Below, one piece after another: positions 17,840 to 28,500 of a stretch of 64,000 nucleotides of DNA (position 1 is its first letter; each line of letters starts with the position of its first letter). Below the pieces are notes generated by a model. That model was not told the origin of the DNA, searched no databases, and saw only the letters and a list, made by a program, of their open reading frames with translations. Location: the NCBI GenBank assembly GCA_036794825.1, contig DAIRGA010000007.1, forward strand, positions 62,001 through 126,000, read 5' to 3'. Origin of the DNA: RZYY01 sp036794825 (GTDB lineage: Bacteria; Bacteroidota; Bacteroidia; Bacteroidales; 4484-276). The position numbers and the translations under genes are program-made.

Positions 17840-20800
17840 ATGAATGGAGAAGGAAATATGACCCAGATGGAAATATTGAAAACACTGGCAGACAACGCCG
17901 GCGATCTCATCTACGTCTATGAGTTTTTGCCCAAACGTGGTTTCAGTTACGTAAGTCCCTCAGCGTTCGCCATAACAGGCTACACCCCTGAGGAGCACTA
18001 CGCCAATCCTGATCTTGGCATGAAAATTATCCACCCTGCCGATAAGGAACTTCTTTCGGACATGATCGCCGGAAGGCAGGAAATTAAGCAAAAAACACTC
18101 CTTAGATGGATAAAAAAAGATGGTAGCGTAATTTGGATTGAGCAGACAAACGTTCCTGAGTATGATGGAGAGCGCGGGCTAAAGGCAGTGGTCGGGATTG
18201 CTAAGGATGTAACCCGGTATCATGACGTAAGTGCATCAATTGGCGGTCAATTCAGTCTGACCAGGACTCTTTTTGACAATGCCCGTGATGGATTGCTGAT
18301 TATTAATTCGGAGCACCGGGTAATCGAAGCCAATCAGGAAATCTGCAGAATGTTGGGCTATGACATGAAGGAAATCACCCGGTTGTACACCTGGGACTTC
18401 GAAGCCAAAATAACAAAAGAGGATGTAATCCGGAGTTTTTCGCTCAGCCAGGGAATTGACAGGACATTCGAAAGCGTGCACCGGCGCAGCGATGGCACAA
18501 CCTACCCGGTGGAAGTGAGTGCAAGAACTTTCAGGTTTGAAGGGCAAAATGTTGTCTTCTGTTCCTGCCGGGACATCACTGGTAGAAAAAGGATCGAAGA
18601 GAATCTGAAGGAGCAAAAAACACAATTCAGGAATCTTTTTCAAAATCTGGCGGACGCAGTCTTTATTGCTGACATTCAAACAGGTATAGTTGTTGACGCC
18701 AACGAATCAGCCTGCAGCCTGTTGAAAATGCCAATTGAAAAAGTCTTAGGGCTTCACCAATCGCAGTTACACCCTGAAGAAATTGCCGAGGAGGCGAAGG
18801 AGCAGTTTGAGCAGCATCATGCTGAACTTGAATCCAATCCCATCGGGAAGCCTGTTGAAATGACAGTAAAACGAAGTGACGGTGTGATTGTGCCTGTGGA
18901 AATTGTAACCGGTAAACTTGACTCCTACAAGGGGAGCAGATGTATGATGGGGGCTTTCCGCGACATCAGCCTGCGCAAAAATGCGGAAGAACTGGCCCGC
19001 AAAAAAGAGCTGGAGTATTCGGAATTGATTGAGAATCTGAAAGATATCATTTTTACCATTGACCCCAACGGTACTATTCTGTTCATCAACAAAGCGGTAG
19101 AAGATATTACAGGCTTCAAAGTATCCGAAATGACAGGTAAAAATATTGCCGCTTTTTTGGAACCCTTCGATCTTGCCGAAGTGAATGCAGATTTGGAACT
19201 CCTTCAAACAGTGGTGCTGCCTCCCAAAGATTACCAGATGCAGTCGAAATCAGGTGGTACAATTTGGCTCCGAGTCTCTTCCAAAATTAAATTAAACGAA
19301 AATAATGAACTGAACATCACAGGTATAGCCCAGGATGTAACCAATCAGAAAAAGATTGAAATGGCGCATGAAGCCAGCGAGAAAAGGTTGCGCCATCTGG
19401 TCGAAAACCTGAAAGTAGGGCTGGTGGTTCATAATGCCGACACCAGCATTTTAGTTTGCAACAACAAAGCCTCCGAACTTCTGGGAATCTCTTCAGATGA
19501 ATCGTTAGGAAGGAAATTTGACGATCCGGACTGGTTTTTTATTGATGAAAATTTCAAGAGGTTAACACCCGAGGAATATCCTGTGTACCAGGTTTTAAAA
19601 AGCGGGAAACCGCTGGTTTCTTTCACAGGCGCCATCGTTAAACCAAATTCCGGTGAAACGGTTTGGGTACTTACACATGCCTACCCCGAATTTGACGCTA
19701 CCGGAAAATTAACCCAGATCGTGGTTACTTTTATTGACATTTCGGAATTGAAGCTTGCGCAGGATAAGCTCCGGGAAAGCGAGGCAAAATGGAAAACGAT
19801 CATCAAGACTTCGCCTGACGGCATTTGCATTGCCTCAACTGAAGGCACGATTTTGTATGTTTCGGACAAACTGTTAAAATGGCATGGGTACGAACAGGCC
19901 AGCGAAATGACAGGCAAAAGCATTACTGATTTTATAGTACCGGAATTGCATCAGGACAGTAAAGAAAAACTGGGCGCACTGGTAAATGGCATGCCCCTTG
20001 GAATTGTTGAGTATGAATTGTTGAAAAAAGATGGAAGTAGATTTTTTGCCGAAATTTCATCCGAAATCCTTCTGGACAAAAACGGGCAGCCAGAGGCAGT
20101 ATTCCTGATCGAAAGAGATATTACCGACAAAGTCAAAACAAGAGCTCAGCTTACATTGCTTTCGAAAGCCATCGAGCAAAGCCCGGCAAGTGTTATAATC
20201 ACCGATCCACGTGGAATAATTGAATACGCAAACCCAAAATACATAGAAAGGACAGGCTACTCGGCTGAGCAGCTTTCCGGCACTTCGCTGAATCTATATC
20301 TCTCCTCCTCTTTTAATACTGATCTTTCAAAGCAAATTGACAGTATTCTCAGTAAGGGTATGGACTGGAACGGTGAAATGGTACATCCAAACAGCAAAGG
20401 TGAGATGATTTGGGAATTTGCCGTCATCTCCTCCATCAAAGACCAAAAAGGAAACGTTACAAACTACCTGGCTATGTTTGAGGACATAACCAGTCTTAAA
20501 ATTGCCGAAAAAAACCTGAAAGAGAGAGAGATAAAGCTAAAATTGGCTCTCAACGTAGCCAATATGGGTTACTGGCGGTTAGAAGCAGCAACCGGCAGGC
20601 TGGAATGGTCGGACGGGCACCATCGGTTGTTTGGTATCGAAATCGAGGATTTCACAGGTAATTTCGAAACCTTGCAGAAACTCGAGCATCCCGATGACCA
20701 CCTGATCGGGATACAAAAGATAAAAAATACCCTCGATACCAACGAGCCATTTATCCACACCTACAGAGTGATTAAACCGGGAGGGGAAATCCGATGGCTA

Positions 20801-22570
20801 TATTCCTACGGTATTAGTGTCAATCAGGACAATCCGGATCAAAAAGAAATATTCGGCATAACACAGGATATTACCGAAATCAAGCAATACGAATTGAAGC
20901 TTGAGGAGGAAAACCAATTCAGGCAGCTATTGATCGAAATTGCCTCCAATTACATCAATCTGCCGCTATCAAAAATTGACGAAGAAACCAACAGGTATCT
21001 CGGATTGATGAGTGAATTTGTTAAGGCCGACCGCGCCTACACCTTTGAATATCTATGGAAAGAAGGCATCTGCACAAACACTTTTGAATGGTGCCGCCCA
21101 GGCATTGAACCGCATATAGAAAACCTCAGATCTGTTCCGCTCGGAATGATGGAGGATTGGGTTAAAGTTCACAAAGCCGGAGAGGTCATGAGTATCGAAT
21201 CTGTTGACCAACTCCCCCCTATTCCGGAAAAAGAAATATTGGCCTCACAGGGTATCCGAAGCGTGCTGTCGGTACCGATGATGAACAATGGAGAATGTAT
21301 TGGTTTTGTTGGTTTCGACTTTGTAAATGACCAGCACAAAATCACCGACACTGAGCAGCAGTTGCTGGTGCTCTATGCTCAGGTACTGGTAAATATCAAG
21401 CTAAGGGCACGTTCAGAATCAGAAATCAACATGGCGAAGCTGAGAGCCGAAGCAAGCGACAAACTGAAAACCACGTTTATCAACACCATCCATCACGAAA
21501 TACGCACTCCACTCAATGGTATCAGAGGCTTTGGCGAATTGATGACCAATCCCGGATTCACACTTACCGATCGCCAGGCACATTATAAAGAGATTAAATC
21601 GAGCACCGACCGCCTTATTCAAACCATGACCGACTACATGGACATTTCGAAAATTGCCACTGGTAATATGGAAATCAATAAGTTGGATATGAATCTGAAG
21701 ACCTTGATTGAGGAATCGGCCGGATACCTCAAGGAATTGTGCAAACATAAGGACATCGAAATTGCCCTCGATTTGCCCGAATGCAAGCCGGGCTTTTCTA
21801 TTGTCGCAGATCGGGAGTTGGTGGGCAAAGCCATCCGGCACCTGATGAGCAATGCCGAAAAATTTACCACCAGCGGCAAAATCATTTTTGGCTGTGAACC
21901 AACCGCCAATGGAGTAAGATTCTTTGTCAAAGACTCAGGCAAAGGCATCGAAGCGCAGAAGATAAACCTGATTTTTGAAGCTTTTATGAAAGAAGATTTT
22001 ACCATTGCAAAAGGCTACGAGGGTAGCGGCCTTGGTCTGGCCATCGTCAAGGGGGTTGTGGATCTTCATGGTGGCGAGTTGGGTGCAGAATCCGAGGTTG
22101 GGAAAGGTTCCACCTTCTGGTTTTTTATACCATCGCCTTTGAAAAATTACCCGGACGCCGGTCAACCCGCCAAACATCATGAAGTAATCATCTCAGAAAA
22201 GCCGGTAATTCTGATTGCCGAAGATACTGATGCCAATTTTCAACTGATGAATATTTTGCTTTCCAAGGCAGGATACCATATTCTACATGCTTTCAACGGC
22301 CTCGAAGCGGTGAACATGTGCAAAGAACATCCTGAAATCCAGCTGGTGCTGATGGACATCAAAATGCCGGTAATGGGTGGTATTGAAGCTACACGACGAA
22401 TTAAAGTCATGAAACCTGAGTTGCCTGTGATTGCTGCAACAGCCTACGCTGAGGGCGGCGAAGAACATTTAATGTACGATGCAGGATGTTGCGGAATTTT
22501 GCCCAAACCTTTTACCAAAAAGATGTTGTATGACATCGTTGAAAAATTCATCCACCATAAACACTACTAA
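17840..22570 (+). CDS. Eight-PAS, GAF hybrid sensor histidine kinase (kinase C)
   Basis: 1,576 residues from the ATG at 17840; the ATG at 17858, preceded by GGAGAAGG, is perhaps the better start. There is no transmembrane segment. I count eight PAS/PAC units across about 10-1040, several ending in the usual DVT/DIT-x-x-K linkers, then a GAF domain (about 1050-1200), HisKA (IHHEIRTPLNGIRGF, His1219), HATPase (LMSNAEKFTTSGK, GSGLGLAIVKG) and a C-terminal receiver (LIAEDTDAN, Asp1506 in LMDIKMPVMGG, Lys in LPKPF). All catalytic residues are present. Such long PAS chains are typical of environmental Bacteroidota. With so many input modules it may integrate small-molecule or redox signals; ligands are unknown. 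Confidence 0.9.
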   Translation: MNGEGNMTQMEILKTLADNAGDLIYVYEFLPKRGFSYVSPSAFAITGYTPEEHYANPDLGMKIIHPADKELLSDMIAGRQEIKQKTLLRWIKKDGSVIWIEQTNVPEYDGERGLKAVVGIAKDVTRYHDVSASIGGQFSLTRTLFDNARDGLLIINSEHRVIEANQEICRMLGYDMKEITRLYTWDFEAKITKEDVIRSFSLSQGIDRTFESVHRRSDGTTYPVEVSARTFRFEGQNVVFCSCRDITGRKRIEENLKEQKTQFRNLFQNLADAVFIADIQTGIVVDANESACSLLKMPIEKVLGLHQSQLHPEEIAEEAKEQFEQHHAELESNPIGKPVEMTVKRSDGVIVPVEIVTGKLDSYKGSRCMMGAFRDISLRKNAEELARKKELEYSELIENLKDIIFTIDPNGTILFINKAVEDITGFKVSEMTGKNIAAFLEPFDLAEVNADLELLQTVVLPPKDYQMQSKSGGTIWLRVSSKIKLNENNELNITGIAQDVTNQKKIEMAHEASEKRLRHLVENLKVGLVVHNADTSILVCNNKASELLGISSDESLGRKFDDPDWFFIDENFKRLTPEEYPVYQVLKSGKPLVSFTGAIVKPNSGETVWVLTHAYPEFDATGKLTQIVVTFIDISELKLAQDKLRESEAKWKTIIKTSPDGICIASTEGTILYVSDKLLKWHGYEQASEMTGKSITDFIVPELHQDSKEKLGALVNGMPLGIVEYELLKKDGSRFFAEISSEILLDKNGQPEAVFLIERDITDKVKTRAQLTLLSKAIEQSPASVIITDPRGIIEYANPKYIERTGYSAEQLSGTSLNLYLSSSFNTDLSKQIDSILSKGMDWNGEMVHPNSKGEMIWEFAVISSIKDQKGNVTNYLAMFEDITSLKIAEKNLKEREIKLKLALNVANMGYWRLEAATGRLEWSDGHHRLFGIEIEDFTGNFETLQKLEHPDDHLIGIQKIKNTLDTNEPFIHTYRVIKPGGEIRWLYSYGISVNQDNPDQKEIFGITQDITEIKQYELKLEEENQFRQLLIEIASNYINLPLSKIDEETNRYLGLMSEFVKADRAYTFEYLWKEGICTNTFEWCRPGIEPHIENLRSVPLGMMEDWVKVHKAGEVMSIESVDQLPPIPEKEILASQGIRSVLSVPMMNNGECIGFVGFDFVNDQHKITDTEQQLLVLYAQVLVNIKLRARSESEINMAKLRAEASDKLKTTFINTIHHEIRTPLNGIRGFGELMTNPGFTLTDRQAHYKEIKSSTDRLIQTMTDYMDISKIATGNMEINKLDMNLKTLIEESAGYLKELCKHKDIEIALDLPECKPGFSIVADRELVGKAIRHLMSNAEKFTTSGKIIFGCEPTANGVRFFVKDSGKGIEAQKINLIFEAFMKEDFTIAKGYEGSGLGLAIVKGVVDLHGGELGAESEVGKGSTFWFFIPSPLKNYPDAGQPAKHHEVIISEKPVILIAEDTDANFQLMNILLSKAGYHILHAFNGLEAVNMCKEHPEIQLVLMDIKMPVMGGIEATRRIKVMKPELPVIAATAYAEGGEEHLMYDAGCCGILPKPFTKKMLYDIVEKFIHHKHY

Positions 22571-22736
22571 TAACTGAAAATCAACAAAATGCGATGAATA
22601 GTCCGGAGAATACTTTGCATCTGACAACGCTCAGGCTTTTTGCCCGTTTAATGACTTTAAACAAACCATTTCGCAGTCAGCAACTAATGCAATTTATCCA
22701 AAAGCACCTTAACCCACTAATTAATAATCTGAAGTC

Positions 22737-25553
22737 ATGATCTATAAATCATTATTGGCAAAAATGCAATCAACATCAGGATGGTTGGCCGGATTGACCC
22801 TCCTTGTGTTTTTGTTTTCACATTTTTTTCCGGCTAATGCACTGGAAGACAACGACCAGAGCGAGACGGAACGGTTGCTGATTGTGAAAGGCGACAAATA
22901 TTACCCACCCTTCGAGTTCATCAATGAAAATGGAGAGCCCGATGGTTTTAACGTTGAGCTTTTCAAGGCCATAGCTGACGAGCTTGGGTGGAAAGACACC
23001 ATTATTCTCGATTCCTGGAGCAAAGTCAGAGAAGAGATGGAATCCGGCCGGATTGACGTCATCCTTGGGTTGATTTACTCACCTCAAAGAGCTGAAATGA
23101 TGAACTTTACGATTCCACACACCGTAATGACTCACGGGATTTTCACGCATAGCAGCAAAGATTATCGCACCATCGAAGAGTTGCGCGGTAAAGAGATTGT
23201 GGTACAAAACCGGGATATTATGCACGACTACCTGATCGAAACCGGTTTAACCGATAAAATAATTACCGTGGCCAACCAGCAAGCAGCACTGGAGCTCATC
23301 GCTACCGGAAAGCATGATGCAGCGCTGATTGGAAACTTTCAGGGTATGCACCTGCTAAACGAATACAAGTTTAAAAATGTAACACTCAGAAGTTCAGGGA
23401 TCAAACCTCAAAAATATGCAATGGCCGTAAAGAAGGGGGATGACGAACTTCTCTGGTCGCTCAACCAGGGTTTGTTTCAAATGAAGGAGAACGGTGTGTA
23501 TGACCAGTTGTACGAAAAATGGTTTACTGTTTACGAACATACCAGCTTCTTCAAAAAATATAAGGTATTGATCTATTCAGTTGCGGGAATCGTATTGGTG
23601 TTGATTCTTTTCGTCATTGTGCTGAGGCTTCAGGTGCGAAGGGCCGTTAGGAAAGCAAAAAGAGCCGAGATATCCTTCGAAAAACTAATCCTCAATGCGC
23701 CGGTGGGCATCACAGTGAGCAACAACAAATTTAAAACGCTTTTGCTGAATAACGCCTTTATAAATCTAACTGGTTATTCACCCGATGATATACCCACGGC
23801 AGATGAATGGTGGCGGTTGGCCTACCCTGATGAGGAGTACCGTAACCGGACAAAAGAAATCTGGCTTAAACACCTGTCAGGATTAAGCAACAGAAACACA
23901 TGCTTAATACCCTTTGAAGCCAATATATGCTGTAAGGACGGAACGTATAAAACGGTGGAGATAAGTTTCACGGAAGTAACCGATGAACTCATTGTAATGA
24001 CTTATGTTGACCTAACACAGCGCAAAAAGGCAGAGCAGAAGCTGGTGGAAAGCATGGAAGAGATGGATCGGTTTTTCAGATCAAGTCTCGATTTGTTTTG
24101 CATCGCAGAAAAAAATGGTCGTTTAGTCAGGTTAAACCCTGAATGGGAGAAGGTTTTGGGCTATTCAGTGGCAGAGCTCGAGGGCAGCAGCTTTATGGAA
24201 TACATCTCACCTGAAGATAAGGTGACAGCCTTGAAGGCATTTTCACAACTTGAGCAGCACAAAGAGATAGAGAGCATTACCAGCCGTTTGCGGTGCAAAG
24301 AGGGACAAATCAGATGGATAGAGTGGCGCGCCCGGCTGGTTGGTGATAAAATTTACGCAGGTGCAAGGGATGTTACCGAGAAGGTTCAAGCCAGCCTTGC
24401 GCTGAGTGCCAGCGAAGAAAAGTACCGTCTGATCACGGAAAACGCATCCGATGCCATTTGGATATATAACCTGTACAGTAAAAAATTTACTTTTGTCAGT
24501 CCCTCCTATTATGCGTTGCGCGGATTTACGCCAATTGAAATTTCCACTCAATCGCTTGATGATACTATTGCGCCGGAATTCATGCCATTGATTTCGGAAA
24601 AAATTGAAAAAACTGTAGCAGAATTCCTCATTTATAACGACACCGAAAGAACCAGAACCCTGATCGAAATACAGCAACCCCGAAAAGATGGAAGCCTTGT
24701 GTGGGTGGAAGTTTCGGCTCACCTGCAATTCAACACTGACGGCCATATTGAGATTATCGGGGTAAGCCGCAATATTGAGCAGCGCAAAGCTATGGAAGCA
24801 GAAATTCTCGAAAGCGAAAAAACACTACGCGAACTGAACATCACCAAAGACAAACTCCTGACCATAATCGCCCACGACCTGAAAAACCCGTTCAGCAGCA
24901 TCATCGGATTTAGTGACCTTATGCTTGACGAGGCCGAAGAATTATCGGTGGAGGATGTAAGGAGTTACAGCAAAATGATCAACAGTGCATCAATGCAGGC
25001 TTACCAGCTGCTCGAAAACCTTCTTCAATGGGCACGTATGCAGCAGGGGAGCATCACTTTTAACCCAACAACTTTCAATCTGCACGAACTGGTGAACGGT
25101 GTTTTTGCGATATTGAAAGAGAGCGCAATCCGCAAGGAAATAGAACTTGATAACCAGGTTGAAGAGGAGATTTCAATATTCGCTGATCACAACATGATTA
25201 ATACGGTTGTGCGGAATCTTGTTTCCAACGCGGTAAAATTCACCAACACCGGTGGCAAAATTAAAGTAAGCGCCATGCAAAGCCCCGGGGTTATCCAAAT
25301 GGCAGTAGAAGATACCGGGCTGGGTATTGCACCAGATGACCTTTCAAAACTTTTTTCGCTAATCTATAATTTTACCCGGCCTGGCACAGCCAACGAAAAG
25401 GGCACCGGGCTGGGCCTGATATTGTGTAAGGATTTCATCGAAAAACATGACGGGCAGATACATGTAAAAAGCACCGAAGGTGTGGGAAGTTCATTTTCAT
25501 TCACCCTTCCGCAAAACTCACTTCCGCATAACAAACAAGTTCAAAGTAAATAG
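22737..25553 (+). CDS. Substrate-binding-protein-fused PAS sensor histidine kinase (kinase D)
   Basis: 938 residues. A signal/anchor helix (about 15-35) is followed by a periplasmic SBP_bac_3 domain (about 45-265; PPFEFINENGEPDGFNVELF, RIDVILGLIYSPQRAE, VYDQLYEKWF), a transmembrane helix (about 278-300), PAS domains (about 315-430, 440-550, 560-690), HisKA (IIAHDLKNPF, His713) and HATPase (NLVSNAVKFTN, GTGLGLILCKDF). No receiver. The architecture resembles EvgS/BvgS-type sensors, where an amino-acid-binding-protein-like domain reads a periplasmic ligand. A 166-nt spacer before the gene could hold its own promoter, but I see no clear TAnnTTTG. Kinase E starts 3 nt after its stop, so D and E are co-transcribed. 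Confidence 0.92.
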   Translation: MIYKSLLAKMQSTSGWLAGLTLLVFLFSHFFPANALEDNDQSETERLLIVKGDKYYPPFEFINENGEPDGFNVELFKAIADELGWKDTIILDSWSKVREEMESGRIDVILGLIYSPQRAEMMNFTIPHTVMTHGIFTHSSKDYRTIEELRGKEIVVQNRDIMHDYLIETGLTDKIITVANQQAALELIATGKHDAALIGNFQGMHLLNEYKFKNVTLRSSGIKPQKYAMAVKKGDDELLWSLNQGLFQMKENGVYDQLYEKWFTVYEHTSFFKKYKVLIYSVAGIVLVLILFVIVLRLQVRRAVRKAKRAEISFEKLILNAPVGITVSNNKFKTLLLNNAFINLTGYSPDDIPTADEWWRLAYPDEEYRNRTKEIWLKHLSGLSNRNTCLIPFEANICCKDGTYKTVEISFTEVTDELIVMTYVDLTQRKKAEQKLVESMEEMDRFFRSSLDLFCIAEKNGRLVRLNPEWEKVLGYSVAELEGSSFMEYISPEDKVTALKAFSQLEQHKEIESITSRLRCKEGQIRWIEWRARLVGDKIYAGARDVTEKVQASLALSASEEKYRLITENASDAIWIYNLYSKKFTFVSPSYYALRGFTPIEISTQSLDDTIAPEFMPLISEKIEKTVAEFLIYNDTERTRTLIEIQQPRKDGSLVWVEVSAHLQFNTDGHIEIIGVSRNIEQRKAMEAEILESEKTLRELNITKDKLLTIIAHDLKNPFSSIIGFSDLMLDEAEELSVEDVRSYSKMINSASMQAYQLLENLLQWARMQQGSITFNPTTFNLHELVNGVFAILKESAIRKEIELDNQVEEEISIFADHNMINTVVRNLVSNAVKFTNTGGKIKVSAMQSPGVIQMAVEDTGLGIAPDDLSKLFSLIYNFTRPGTANEKGTGLGLILCKDFIEKHDGQIHVKSTEGVGSSFSFTLPQNSLPHNKQVQSK

Positions 25554-25556
25554 ATA

Positions 25557-28500
25557 ATGAACACATCCATCCATAGTAACGATGAATTTTATCAGAGCCT
25601 GCTCCGGGCAATCCCGGATCTTGTTGTGAGAACCGACAGGATAGGTAAAATTGTGTATGTGAACGAAAACGGCATGAAAACTTTTGGGATAGCCGGCAAA
25701 GATCAGATTCTGGGAAAAAATCTCCTCGACTTTCTTGCGCCAGGTGATCGGGAGCAAGCCACCAGGAAGGCAAAAAATATGCTCAGCCAGAGTTTCGGTG
25801 TCGGAGAGTTTCAGGTAGTTATCAGCGACCGGGTATTTGACTGCGAGATAATGGGTAATTTGATTTTCGGTAATGACGGCAGAATCAATGGGATGGTTTA
25901 TGTAATCAGGGATGTCACCGAGAAAAAGAAAACAGCCCAAAGGCTATCCGTGAATGAAGCCCAATACACCAACTTAGTGCATCAGATGCAACTGGGGCTT
26001 GCGCTCCATGAAATGATATTTGATGAGGATGGCAATCCGGTCAACTATCGCTTTCTGTTTGCTAATCAAGCCTATGAAAAGCACACTGGTCTCAGGGCAG
26101 ATCAAATCGTTGGCAGGACTGTACTTGAAGTATTGCCAAATACGGAAGCCTATTGGATTGAAAATTTCGGACAGGTTGCAAAGACCGGAATTCCTTTACA
26201 TTACGAAAATTATGCTGCTGAATTGGATCGGTACTACAGCGTTGTTGCTTACCGTCCAGAGGAAGGTCAGTTTGCTGTGATCGTTGAAGACATCACAACA
26301 AGGATACAAACAGTGAACGAGCTGCGGATAAAAGACTGGGCTTTGGCTACCTCAATCAATGCCATTGCCATGGCAGACCTTGAAGGTAAAGTAACCTATG
26401 TTAACCAGTCATTGCTAAACCTTTGGGGATATTCGGATAAAACTGAAATACTCGGGAAAAATGTGGCCGATTTCTGGGAATCACCAGATAGGGTAAAACG
26501 GGGACTTGCGGCTTTGCATAACCGAGGGCAATGGATTGGCGAGCTTGCTGGTAAACATTCCAATGGTTCGGTATTTTATGTAGATGGAGTGGCCAGTCTT
26601 ATTTACGATGAAAAAGGCAAACCTTTGTGCATGCAGGCATCCTTTTCGGACATTACAGAGCGTAAAAATGCTGAGATCACTTTGAAGGAAAATCAGCGCT
26701 TTACAGAAGCAATCATCAATACAACGCCGGCAATGATTTACCTCTATGACGTTGCCGAACGAAAAAACATTTGGGCCAACCAGTATCATCAGAACTTTTT
26801 GATTACCAATACAGCCGAACCAGACCAGATAACCCATGGTGAATTTTCGGAATTTGTGCATCCTGATGACTTTGCGCTAATCAGTAAAAAGTCAACACAG
26901 ATGATTATGGATCCGAAAATTGACCGGTATGAAGCCGAAATCAGGCTAAAAAGCAAATCTGGCTGGAGGTGGATGTATATCATTAATTCCGTTTTCAAAA
27001 TGGATGAGCATGGCATTGCCACCCAGGTACTTGGTGTACTTTTTGACATTCACGACCGGAAAAAGGCTGAGGAGGAGCTGAAAAAGAATCAATTACGCTT
27101 GCAGAACTACTTTGAAGCTGCACCTTACGGTATTTTCATCACCAATGCAAAGGGCGAATTCAAGACGGTAAATTCCACCGAATGCCAGATGACCGGCTAT
27201 AGTGAAAATGAACTTCTCAGCATGAACATAGCCGACCTGCTTGCCTCTGATAGTGTAAACGAGGGGCTAAAAGAATTTCATAACCTATACCACGAAGGTC
27301 ATATTTACAAAGAGCTTCTGCTTCGCAAATCCTCCGGTGAATTAAGATGGATATCGCTGGCAGCCGTAAAAATCAGTGATGACGAGATGCTTGGTTTTAA
27401 ACAGGACATCACCGAACGGAAGGAAACAGAAAATATGATCAAGTACAACGAAGAGCGGCTGAGGCTGATGGTGAAAAATGTGAGTTCGATCATCGTTATT
27501 ATTGATGCCGACGGCGTGCAGCGCTATGTTAGCCCGGCAATAGAAAAACTCAGCGGGTACACTCCTGAAGAGGCAGCCGGTCTGAATATCACCGAGGTAA
27601 TACATCCTGACGATCTGCCACAGATTACGGAAACCTGGTTAGAATGCATTAACAACCCCGACAAGACCGTTACAGCAACCTATCGCCACATGCACAAAAC
27701 CAGGGGCTGGACATATTTTGAGGCTACAGCACAGAGTTTTCTTAACGAACCCTCGGTGCACGCAATTATTGCAAGTGTGAGGGATGTTACCGATCAACTT
27801 CACAACGAAAGACTTGAGCGGATGCACTACAATATTGCTCACGCCATGGCCATCGTTGAGAATATGGGTGGACTCTTCAAACTTGTGAATGACGAGATTC
27901 GTCAGACATTTGACATCAGGAGGCTTTGTATTGTGAATACCGGCAATGACCCTTATCTGCTCAAGGTTACCTGGGATTCATCACAGCGGATGGCCGGAAA
28001 AACCATCCTTGCTGATTCTGCGCTTTCAGGGCTGGTGATTAAAAAAGGTACTTCTATATTTGCCAACAAGTCTGATTTAAAGGCATTTATGCTTAAAAAA
28101 CAATCCAAAATCATGGATGTTGATTTTGACCTCTGGCTCGGGTTTCCACTCATCGTCCGCAACAAAGTAATGGGGGTTATGATTGTTGAAGCTGATGAAA
28201 ACCAGGAGCAGATGCTGAGACAGGATATTGACAACCTCGACCTGGTTGCCCACCAGTTAAGCACTTACGTCGAAAAACTTATTGACAGAGAGGAACTTAT
28301 AGTGGCCAAGGAAAAAGCTGAAGAGAGCGACCGGCTGAAAACTGCATTCCTCAGCAACATTTCACACGAAATCCGAAGCCCGCTCAATGGAATTGTAGGT
28401 TTTGGAAACTTCCTTCTGCAAGGCGAAGTAACCGACAAGGAAAGGGAGTTTTACCGCCAGCAAATCGAAGAGAATACCGAGCGGCTTGTCAATACCATCA